This document shows, piece by piece, positions 1 through 4,376 of a stretch of 5,877 nt of DNA (positions within the stretch are counted from its first letter, which is position 1; each line of letters opens with the position of its first letter). The notes beneath the pieces are model-generated. The model was not told the DNA's origin, made no database searches, and saw only the letters and a program-made list of their open reading frames with translations. The position numbers were made by a program, and so were the translations under genes. This stretch comes from Campylobacter concisus (GTDB lineage: Bacteria > Campylobacterota > Campylobacteria > Campylobacterales > Campylobacteraceae): NCBI GenBank assembly GCA_018375265.1, contig JAHADO010000089.1, positions 1 through 5,877 of the forward strand, written 5' to 3'.

Positions 1-1535
1 TGAAAGCATACGTTTGGAATGACGAGAAAAAACCAACTGATTATGTTGAAGAAGAAATTCCAGCTGAGCTTAAAGATAAGGCTGAAGAATACCGTGCAAA
101 ACTAATCGAAGCTGTTTCTGAGACAGATGATAGCTTGATGGAGAAATTCTTTGCAGGTGAAGAGCTAACTGAAGAGGAGATCAAAAAAGGCATAAAAGCA
201 GGCTGCTTAAGAATGACTATCACGCCTATGCTTTGCGGAACCGCGTTTAAGAACAAAGGTATTCAGCCTCTACTTGATGCTGTTGTTGATTATTTGCCAG
301 CTCCAGATGAGATCGCAGCAATAAATGGTGTTTATGAAGATGGCACTGAAGTGACTGTTGAAAGTACAGATGATGGCGAATTTGCTGCTCTTGCGTTTAA
401 GATTATGACTGACCCATTTGTTGGACAGCTAACATTTATCCGTGTTTATAGAGGAAGCCTTGAAAGCGGTAGCTATGCTTACAACACAGTTCAAGACTGC
501 AAAGAGAGAATCGGCCGCTTACTAAAAATGCACTCAAATAAACGTGAAGAGATTACAGAACTTTTCGCTGGTGAAATCGGTGCTGTTGTTGGTCTAAAAA
601 ATACCTTAACTGGCGATACTCTTGCAAGTGAAAAAGATAAAGTTATCCTTGAGAGAATGGACTTCCCAGAGCCAGTTATCAGTGTCGCGGTTGAGCCAAA
701 AACAAAAGCAGATCAAGAAAAAATGGCGATCGCTCTTCAAAAACTAGCTCAAGAAGATCCAAGCTTTAGAGTTAGCACTGATGAAGAGAGCGGACAAACT
801 ATCATTAGTGGTATGGGTGAGCTTCACCTAGAGATCATTGTTGATCGTATGCTTCGTGAATTTAAAGTTGATGCTGAAGTTGGTCAACCACAAGTTGCTT
901 ACCGCGAGACTATCCGTAAGGCAGTTGAGCAAGAGTATAAGTATGCTAAACAATCAGGTGGTCGCGGTCAATACGGTCACGTATTCTTACGTATCGAGCC
1001 ACTTCCAGCTGCTAGCGGATTTGAATTTGTTAACGATATCAAAGGTGGTGTTGTTCCAAAAGAGTACATCCCAGCTGTTGAAAAAGGTTGTAAAGAAGCG
1101 CTTCAAAGCGGTGTTCTTGCTGGATATCCAGTTGAAGATGTTAAAGTTACACTTTTCGATGGTAGTTACCACGAAGTTGACTCATCTGAAATGGCATTTA
1201 AACTTGCTGCTTCAATGGGCTTTAAAGAGGGCGCTAGAAAAGCAGGTGCGGTTATTCTTGAGCCTATGATGAAAGTTGAAGTTGAGACACCAGAAGAGTA
1301 TATGGGCGATGTTATCGGTGACCTTAATAAGCGCCGTGGTCAAGTAAATTCAATGGATGATAGAAATGGTGTAAAAATCATTGCTGCTTATTGTCCACTT
1401 GCTCAAATGTTTGGCTACTCAACAGATCTTCGCTCAATGACTCAAGGTCGTGCGACTTACTCTATGGAATTTGATCACTACGAAGAAGTTCCTAAAAATG
1501 TAAGTGAAGAGATTATTAAAAAGAGAAATGGCTAA
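1..1535 (+). CDS. fusA: Elongation factor G, C-terminal 510 residues (5' end outside window)
   Basis: This is translational GTPase EF-G, which drives ribosomal translocation and, with ribosome recycling factor, splits post-termination ribosomes in the cytoplasm. The reading frame is open from base 3 and starts with [20 protein letters not shown], the insert (G') part of domain I, so the P-loop and switch regions lie upstream. EF-G is usually about 690 residues, so roughly the first 180 are missing. Visible in order: end of domain I ([20 protein letters not shown]), domain II ([20 protein letters not shown]), domain III ([20 protein letters not shown] followed by MGELHLEI), domain IV with [15 protein letters not shown] and the tip segment [12 protein letters not shown], and domain V ([20 protein letters not shown] then [10 protein letters not shown]). 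It ends with TAA at 1533-1535 and is intact. rpsG and rpsL often lie upstream of fusA in this group, but that is outside the window. The next gene is a separate tRNA behind a terminator, so fusA looks like the last gene of its operon. Confidence 0.98.
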   Translation, partial: KAYVWNDEKKPTDYVEEEIPAELKDKAEEYRAKLIEAVSETDDSLMEKFFAGEELTEEEIKKGIKAGCLRMTITPMLCGTAFKNKGIQPLLDAVVDYLPAPDEIAAINGVYEDGTEVTVESTDDGEFAALAFKIMTDPFVGQLTFIRVYRGSLESGSYAYNTVQDCKERIGRLLKMHSNKREEITELFAGEIGAVVGLKNTLTGDTLASEKDKVILERMDFPEPVISVAVEPKTKADQEKMAIALQKLAQEDPSFRVSTDEESGQTIISGMGELHLEIIVDRMLREFKVDAEVGQPQVAYRETIRKAVEQEYKYAKQSGGRGQYGHVFLRIEPLPAASGFEFVNDIKGGVVPKEYIPAVEKGCKEALQSGVLAGYPVEDVKVTLFDGSYHEVDSSEMAFKLAASMGFKEGARKAGAVILEPMMKVEVETPEEYMGDVIGDLNKRRGQVNSMDDRNGVKIIAAYCPLAQMFGYSTDLRSMTQGRATYSMEFDHYEEVPKNVSEEIIKKRNG

Positions 1536-1546
1536 TTAGCCAAAAT

Positions 1547-1568
1547 AGGGCAGAGTGATCTGCCCTTT
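1547..1568 (+). terminator. Intrinsic terminator of fusA
   Basis: AGGGCAGA (1547-1554) pairs perfectly with TCTGCCCT (1559-1566) around a GTGA tetraloop. The hairpin runs into TTT, but the T-run is short. It lies 12 bases after the fusA stop and separates fusA from the tRNA gene. Confidence 0.85.
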
Positions 1569-1611
1569 AAAATTTAACTACTTGTGCAAAATTAAACTAA
1601 CTTGCAAATTT

Positions 1612-1688
1612 GTCCTCATAGCTCAGCTGGATAGAGCGCAGAATTCCTAATTCTGAGGTCGTGAGTTCGAACCTCGCTGGGGACACCA
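1612..1688 (+). tRNA. tRNA-Arg, anticodon CCU
   Basis: A complete 77-base cloverleaf with encoded CCA (1686-1688). The acceptor stem GTCCTCA (1612-1618) pairs with TGGGGAC (1678-1684), with one T-G pair. The D arm is GCTC (1621-1624) with GAGC (1634-1637). The anticodon stem is CAGAA (1639-1643) with TTCTG (1651-1655), enclosing the loop TTCCTAA. The anticodon is therefore CCT at 1646-1648, which reads the arginine codon AGG. The T arm is GTGAG/CTCGC around TTCGAAC, and the discriminator base is A1685. AGG is decoded by this minor isoacceptor. It stands alone rather than in a tRNA cluster. Its promoter is unclear: TAAACT about 20 bases upstream is a weak -10 candidate. I see no strong terminator after it. 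Confidence 0.97.
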
Positions 1689-1909
1689 CTCCTGCTTTAA
1701 ATACCACCTCATAAAAATCTTTTATAGAGTGCTATAAATCATTTATATTTAGAATTCTTATTTTTATAAGTAGTTGTGTTTGGCATATAAATAAATTTAT
1801 TTTTTAATGAATTATTTGTATGACCTCACTATCAATAAAATTTATCAACAAAATTTTATATATTTAATAATCCATGCTAACATTTCAAAAATTTATTTAA
1901 GGAGAGTAG
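1689..1909. other. AT-rich non-coding spacer between tRNA-Arg and the rhodanese gene
   Basis: No convincing gene in this 221-base stretch. It holds several small AT-only symmetric elements: ATAAAA/TTTTAT around ATC (1711-1725), CTTAT/ATAAG around TTTT (1757-1770), and the 14-base perfect palindrome AAATAAATTTATTT (1789-1802). In such AT-rich DNA these can arise by chance. The promoter for the rhodanese gene must lie here. The possible -10 boxes are TAATAAT (1865-1871) and TGC-TAACAT (1875-1883), and neither is decisive. Confidence 0.6.
1875..1883 (+). promoter_or_regulatory. Possible extended -10 for the rhodanese gene
   Basis: TGCTAACAT reads as an extended -10 (TGN followed by a 4/6 match to TATAAT). 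It sits 27 bases before the ATG, giving a short leader. TAATAAT at 1865-1871 competes as the -10. The sequence does not settle which is used. Confidence 0.3.
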
Positions 1910-2287
1910 ATGAAAAAAATTTTACTTTTAGGAGCCGTTTGTTGCATGTTGTCAGCTGATGTTAAAACTGTTAATATAAGCCCAGATGAGATCAAAAAAT
2001 ATGATCAGATCGTTGATATTAGAACTCCATCTGAATGGCAAGAGACTGGCATCATTGCTGGTGAGAAGACCATCACTTTTGATCCAAGTAATAAGAGTGC
2101 ATTTTTAGATGAGCTTTCAAAAGCGGTTGATATCAAAAAGCCTATCGCTCTTGTTTGTAGAAGCGGCAGAAGAAGCACAGCAGCAGCTACAGCGATAGAT
2201 AGCACAGATCTTAAGATTATAAATTTAGATGGTGGCATGAGTAGTTTGATCGAGCAAGGCTACAAAACTACACCTTATAAAAAATAG
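1910..2287 (+). CDS. Periplasmic single-domain rhodanese-like protein
   Basis: 125 residues with an N-terminal export signal and one rhodanese domain. Rhodaneses carry a transferable sulfur on a catalytic cysteine; the physiological partner of this one is unknown. The signal peptide is MKKILLLGAVCCMLSA, probably cleaved before D17. It contains two cysteines (C11, C12), but GAVC is a poor lipobox, so a soluble periplasmic protein is more likely than a lipoprotein. The domain shows IVDIRTPSEW (residues 34-43, the CH2-A-like segment), the active-site loop CRSGRRS with catalytic C83, and the closing NLDGGMSSLIEQGY (residues 105-118). The basic CRSGRR loop resembles GlpE/PspE-type small rhodaneses. 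The start is fixed by AAGGAG at 1899-1904, five bases before the ATG. It appears to be monocistronic, with an unrelated tRNA before it and Dps after it. Confidence 0.9.
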   Translation: MKKILLLGAVCCMLSADVKTVNISPDEIKKYDQIVDIRTPSEWQETGIIAGEKTITFDPSNKSAFLDELSKAVDIKKPIALVCRSGRRSTAAATAIDSTDLKIINLDGGMSSLIEQGYKTTPYKK

Positions 2288-2306
2288 ACAAATTTCTAAA
2301 TTCTAC

Positions 2307-2343
2307 TTTTGACTACAAGATAAAATTTAACTTGTAGTCAAAA
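2307..2343. terminator. Thirteen-pair hairpin after the rhodanese gene, probable terminator
   Basis: TTTTGACTACAAG (2307-2319) and CTTGTAGTCAAAA (2331-2343) are perfect complements around an 11-base AT-only loop. It begins 20 bases after the rhodanese stop, as expected for a terminator. The downstream T-run is only TTT before ATAC, so termination may be inefficient, or the repeat may have another role upstream of dps. Confidence 0.6.
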
Positions 2344-2352
2344 TTTATACTA

Positions 2353-2368
2353 AATAATAAAAATTATT
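2353..2368. promoter_or_regulatory. AT-rich palindrome upstream of the dps -10, possible Fur/PerR-type operator
   Basis: AATAAT and ATTATT form a perfect inverted repeat around AAAA, ending 32 bases before the dps -10. Fur-family sites are AT-rich palindromes of similar look, and Dps genes are often controlled by iron or peroxide regulators. The match is weak, and A/T palindromes are common in this genome. Confidence 0.25.
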
Positions 2369-2400
2369 ACTTAATTAACCAACGATTAACTCTAACTGCA

Positions 2401-2406
2401 TATAAT
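2401..2406 (+). promoter_or_regulatory. dps promoter, -10 box
   Basis: A perfect TATAAT lies 35 bases before the dps start codon, with TG four bases upstream of it. Transcription would start near 2413, giving a leader of about 29 bases. As is usual in Campylobacter, no clear -35 box is visible. Confidence 0.7.
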
Positions 2407-2441
2407 TTCATCACATTTAAACAATAAAAAAAGGAGACAAA

Positions 2442-2876
2442 ATGTCAAAAGTTATTTTACAGTTAAACACAATTCAGGCTGATGCAAATGCACTTTATAT
2501 CAAATTTCATGATCTTCACTGGAACGTAAAAGGTATTCAATTTTTCAGCGTCCACGAGTACACTGAAAAAGCTTATGAGGATATGAGTGAGATTTTTGAT
2601 GACGCAGCTGAGAGAGCTCTTATGCTTGGTGGCAGACCTATCGTCAAGGCTGAGGAGTTAGCAAAAGTCGCTCACATAAAACATGAGCCAAAAGAGAGCT
2701 ACACTCCGACTGAAGTTTTGGATATTGTTTTGGCTGATTACAAGCACCTTTTGGGCGAGTTTAAAAAGCTTGATGAGCTTGCAGAGGGTGACACAACAAC
2801 TCAGATGTACGCGCAAGATCAAATAGCTAAATTTGAAAAAGCCATCTGGATGCTAAACGCAACACTTGGTAAATAA
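2442..2876 (+). CDS. dps: Dps-family ferritin-like DNA protection protein
   Basis: 144 residues, a normal length for this family. Dps forms a cytoplasmic dodecamer that oxidises ferrous iron at inter-subunit sites using hydrogen peroxide and stores the ferric core, limiting Fenton damage to DNA. The ferroxidase ligands keep the family spacing: H26 in LHWNVKG, H38 in FFSVHEY (12 later), D53 (15 later) and E57 (4 later) in IFDDAAERALMLGG. The N-terminus before the first helix is short (MSKVILQLNT) and lacks the lysine-rich tail that E. coli Dps uses to bind DNA, so DNA binding, if any, must use another surface. The start is set by AAGGAG at 2431-2436, five bases upstream. It has its own TATAAT promoter and its own terminator, so it is monocistronic. 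Bacterioferritin is excluded by the length and the Dps-type ligand pattern. Confidence 0.95.
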   Translation: MSKVILQLNTIQADANALYIKFHDLHWNVKGIQFFSVHEYTEKAYEDMSEIFDDAAERALMLGGRPIVKAEELAKVAHIKHEPKESYTPTEVLDIVLADYKHLLGEFKKLDELAEGDTTTQMYAQDQIAKFEKAIWMLNATLGK

Positions 2877-2880
2877 TCAC

Positions 2881-2900
2881 AGCGGGAGCTCTCCCGCTTT
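2881..2900 (+). terminator. Intrinsic terminator of dps
   Basis: AGCGGGA (2881-2887) pairs with TCCCGCT (2892-2898) around GCTC and is followed by TT. The stem is GC-rich and starts four bases after the dps stop, so it is convincing despite a short T-run. Confidence 0.85.
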
Positions 2901-2904
2901 ACCC

Positions 2905-2931
2905 TAAATAAATTCCACCTTTTGGCGATAT
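2905..2931 (+). promoter_or_regulatory. Candidate sigma-28 (FliA) promoter
   Basis: TAAA (2905-2908), a 15-base spacer, then GGCGATAT (2924-2931). The classical FliA pattern is TAAA-N15-GCCGATAA, and the Campylobacter -10 is usually given as CGATWT, which CGATAT matches fully. Transcription would start near 2938, about 20 bases before the start codon at 2960. No TATAAT lies in the spacer, and the dps terminator sits just upstream, so this is the best promoter for the downstream gene. Confidence 0.65.
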
Positions 2932-2959
2932 AGTTTTTATAAACTTATAGGAGCCAAAT

Positions 2960-3547
2960 ATGCAAATCAGTCAAATAGTAAGCTCATACAACACTTCAAG
3001 TGTAAAAGAAAATGTAAAATCAGAAATTTCACTTCATAAAGATGAAAAAGAGGTTTCTAAAAAGCAGCCTGAGGTTTCAAATTTAAGCGCAAAAGAGATA
3101 TCAAATAGCTACTTTTTGCAGTATCAAAAAGATATTACTCAAAATACTAGTTTAAATTTACTAGCCCAAGGTGGTCTAAACTTTAGTGTGCCTGAAAATT
3201 TATCAGACATTTTAGCTGGACTTGATCTAGCAGGCATCGGCTACAACGGCAAAGCTCTAGGAGAGCTAAGTAGCGATGAGGCGAGCGAGCTAGTTAGTGA
3301 AAATGGCTTTTTTGGCATCGCAAATACAGCTGATAGGATAGCTGGCTTTGTGTTAAATGGCGCAGGTGATGATGTAGAGAAGCTAAAAGTTGGTAGAGAG
3401 GGCGTGGCAAAGGGCTTTGAGGATGCAAAGAAAATTTGGGGCGGTGAGCTTCCTGAAATTTCACAAAAGACTATCGAAAAGACTCTTGAGGCGCTCGATA
3501 AAAAGATTGCTGAGCTTGGCGGTAACGTCTTAAACGTATCAGCCTAA
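2960..3547 (+). CDS. Conserved protein of unknown function, DUF5610-like C-terminal region
   Basis: 195 residues with no signal peptide and no membrane segment. The first 75 or so residues are polar, rich in Ser, Lys and Glu, and look disordered. From about residue 80 there is a compact conserved-looking region: GIGYNGKALGELSSDEASEL (92-111), VSENGFFG (112-119), FVLNGAGDDVEKLKVGREG (130-148), and IWGGELPEIS (159-168) before a final charged helix. I recall related epsilonproteobacterial proteins annotated as 'hydrogenase-4 component G', a label that nothing here supports, and a DUF5610 domain with this motif set; both are from memory. The function is unknown. The start uses AGGAG at 2949-2953, six bases upstream. 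The sigma-28-like promoter suggests co-expression with late flagellar genes, so a role in motility or export through the flagellar apparatus is possible. It is bounded by terminators on both sides. Confidence 0.85.
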   Translation: MQISQIVSSYNTSSVKENVKSEISLHKDEKEVSKKQPEVSNLSAKEISNSYFLQYQKDITQNTSLNLLAQGGLNFSVPENLSDILAGLDLAGIGYNGKALGELSSDEASELVSENGFFGIANTADRIAGFVLNGAGDDVEKLKVGREGVAKGFEDAKKIWGGELPEISQKTIEKTLEALDKKIAELGGNVLNVSA

Positions 3548-3575
3548 ATTTCTTGGGGTCTCTCCCAAGAAATTT
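3546..3575. terminator. Terminator hairpin overlapping the stop codon of the 2960 gene
   Basis: AAATTTCTTGGG (3546-3557) pairs perfectly with CCCAAGAAATTT (3564-3575) around GTCTCT. The 12-pair stem starts within the TAA stop. Its T-run forms the end of the 3' arm rather than following it, and because the repeat is symmetric it could act on either strand. Confidence 0.7.
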
Positions 3576-3639
3576 GTATATTACTGTAAGCACAAAACTC
3601 AAATTTTAAAATTCGCAAATTTTATTTAATCTTAAAAGC

Positions 3640-3645
3640 TATACT
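3640..3645 (+). promoter_or_regulatory. Promoter -10 for the lipoprotein gene
   Basis: TATACT matches TATAAT at five of six positions and lies 25 bases before the start codon. A T-rich stretch precedes it. Transcription would start near 3652, leaving a very short leader containing the AAGGAG site. Confidence 0.5.
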
Positions 3646-3670
3646 TTTCTCTTTATATTAAGGAGAAAAG

Positions 3671-4108
3671 ATGAAAGCTAAAATTTTATTTCCTCTAGCA
3701 GTAGCTACTATGTTTTTGGGATGTTCATTTTTTGATGACAACCCACCAGTCCGCAAGCAACCAAGGCAAGCTACTAAAACTATGCCTGCAAAAAGCTCCA
3801 TCAAAGGCTTCATAAAAGATGTCAGCTATAAAGATTCGAAATACTGCTACGAGATAGTAGCCAGCGATGTGAAAAATCATAAACTAAACAAAGCAAATTT
3901 TTGTGCAAACAGATATTATTACGATAAGGGAGATCTTGTCTATGCGACTTTTTACGCAGATAAGCTCATAGACATGCTTCTTATAAAAGAGGGCGGCTCT
4001 AGAGGCGTATATAATGGCATAAGAAAACCACAAAATGAAGTAGTCGTAAAAATAAAAAATATAAAAACGAATATCGATGTGCCAAAAGAGGAGAAAATTT
4101 CTTTTTAG
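3671..4108 (+). CDS. Small predicted lipoprotein of unknown function
   Basis: 145 residues. The N-terminus MKAKILFPLAVATMFLGC is a type II (lipoprotein) signal. FLGC fits the relaxed lipobox, with C18 as the lipidated residue, followed by SFFDDNPP and a basic, proline-containing linker (to about residue 42). The mature core (43-107) is SSIKGFIKDV...YCYEIVAS...FCANRYYYDKGDLVYATF followed by KLIDMLLIKE. This alternating hydrophobic pattern suggests a small beta-rich fold, perhaps OB- or SH3-like; that is inference only. C59 and C78 could form a disulfide in the periplasm. The tail after about residue 120 is Lys-rich and hydrophilic. I do not recognise the family. The start is supported by AAGGAG at 3660-3665, five bases before the ATG. 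Membrane placement (inner or outer) cannot be told; the acidic DD lies four residues after the cysteine, not at +2. It appears monocistronic. Confidence 0.85.
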   Translation: MKAKILFPLAVATMFLGCSFFDDNPPVRKQPRQATKTMPAKSSIKGFIKDVSYKDSKYCYEIVASDVKNHKLNKANFCANRYYYDKGDLVYATFYADKLIDMLLIKEGGSRGVYNGIRKPQNEVVVKIKNIKTNIDVPKEEKISF

Positions 4109-4134
4109 ATTACCGTTGATTTACTGCTAGCATA

Positions 4135-4140
4135 TATAAT
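4135..4140 (+). promoter_or_regulatory. Orphan TATAAT promoter between the lipoprotein and porin genes
   Basis: A perfect TATAAT lies 26 bases after the lipoprotein stop codon with no gene start nearby; the next gene begins over 230 bases on. The 14 bases ATATAATTTCATCA (4134-4147) are identical to the dps promoter at 2400-2413. Transcription would start near 4147 and meet the terminator at 4172-4197. Confidence 0.5.
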
Positions 4141-4146
4141 TTCATC

Positions 4147-4197
4147 AGCAATCAAAACTAGAACTCCTTTTAAGGGGCAAAGCAACGGCCCCTTTTT
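4147..4197 (+). ncRNA. Candidate small RNA complementary to the porin ribosome binding site
   Basis: Bounded by the TATAAT at 4135-4140 and an intrinsic terminator ending at about 4197, this would be an RNA of about 50 bases. It has no open reading frame worth naming. Bases 4164-4175 (CTCCTTTTAAGG) are the exact reverse complement of CCTTAAAAGGAG at 4360-4371, which contains the porin Shine-Dalgarno. Eight of these bases (4164-4171) are predicted to be single-stranded; the last four (AAGG) belong to the 5' arm of the terminator stem, so full pairing would compete with the hairpin. The likely effect would be blocking ribosome access to porin mRNA. The alternative is that this is just the 3' end of the lipoprotein mRNA plus a chance TATAAT. 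Confidence 0.4.
4172..4197 (+). terminator. Strong intrinsic terminator (lipoprotein gene and/or candidate small RNA)
   Basis: AAGGGGC (4172-4178) pairs with GCCCCTT (4188-4194) around a nine-base loop, and the run TTTTT (4193-4197) is followed by CCTTTT. It is the most canonical terminator in the window. It would end both read-through from the lipoprotein gene and any RNA begun at the TATAAT at 4135. Confidence 0.9.
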
Positions 4198-4261
4198 CCT
4201 TTTATCCCTTTTTTAAAAGTCTCATTTGTAAAAGTTAAATTATCAAAATATACCTCTTTTT

Positions 4262-4290
4262 GGTTAAAATCGGTAAACGATCGGTAACAA
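4262..4290. promoter_or_regulatory. Helically phased direct repeats upstream of the porin promoter
   Basis: ATCGGTAA occurs at 4269-4276 and again at 4280-4287, exactly 11 bases apart. A third, degenerate copy (GGTTAAA, 4262-4268) lies ten bases before the GGTAAAC of the first. Repeats spaced by one helical turn are typical of OmpR-type response regulator sites. They lie roughly 60-90 bases upstream of the predicted porin start of transcription. Which regulator binds is unknown. Confidence 0.4.
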
Positions 4291-4310
4291 AAATGCAAAA
4301 TTTTATGATT

Positions 4311-4330
4311 TTTTAAGCTTCATCTTAAAA
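4311..4330. repeat. Inverted repeat spanning the porin -35 region
   Basis: TTTTAAG (4311-4317) and CTTAAAA (4324-4330) are perfect inverted copies around CTTCAT. They end ten bases before the porin -10, where a repressor could block RNA polymerase. The composition is mostly A/T, so chance is a real alternative. Confidence 0.3.
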
Positions 4331-4339
4331 TTTATTGAT

Positions 4340-4345
4340 TATAAT
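4340..4345 (+). promoter_or_regulatory. Porin promoter, -10 box
   Basis: A perfect TATAAT lies 31 bases before the porin ATG. Transcription would start near 4352, giving a leader of about 25 bases that holds CCTTAAAAGGAG (4360-4371). A/T-rich DNA precedes it, with no clear -35. Confidence 0.75.
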
Positions 4346-4376
4346 CGTCGACACAAAAACCTTAAAAGGAGAAAAA

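Noticed and set aside
838..1269. 143-codon open frame inside fusA in another frame
   Set aside because: A shadow of the strongly conserved EF-G reading frame; the translation shows no family features and there is no start signal.
1531..1540. Perfect palindrome GCTAATTAGC over the fusA stop codon
   Set aside because: Ten bases, A/T-rich at its core, with no loop; likely chance beside the real terminator at 1547.
1807..1959. Short open frame beginning MNYLYDLTINK in the spacer before the rhodanese gene
   Set aside because: No ribosome binding site, and it overlaps the rhodanese start and signal-peptide region in another frame. Its composition is that of A/T-rich non-coding DNA.
2005..2238. 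Minus-strand open frame opposite the rhodanese gene
   Set aside because: Lies wholly inside the rhodanese coding region, has no promoter or ribosome site, and the plus-strand product has a complete catalytic domain.
2924..2937. Sigma-54 promoter reading of TTTTGGCGATATAGTTTTT before the gene at 2960
   Set aside because: The required GC ten bases after the GG is absent (TT is found), whereas the sigma-28 pattern fits well.
4116..4140. TTGATT as a -35 partner for the orphan TATAAT
   Set aside because: The spacer is only 13 bases, too short for a normal sigma-70 promoter. Campylobacter promoters usually lack a -35 anyway.
4335..4376. Upstream TTG start extending the porin by 14 residues (MIIIVDTKTLKGEK)
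   Set aside because: The extension runs over the -10 box and the predicted transcription start, lacks its own ribosome site, and would bury the signal peptide. ATG 4377 has AAGGAG at the right spacing.
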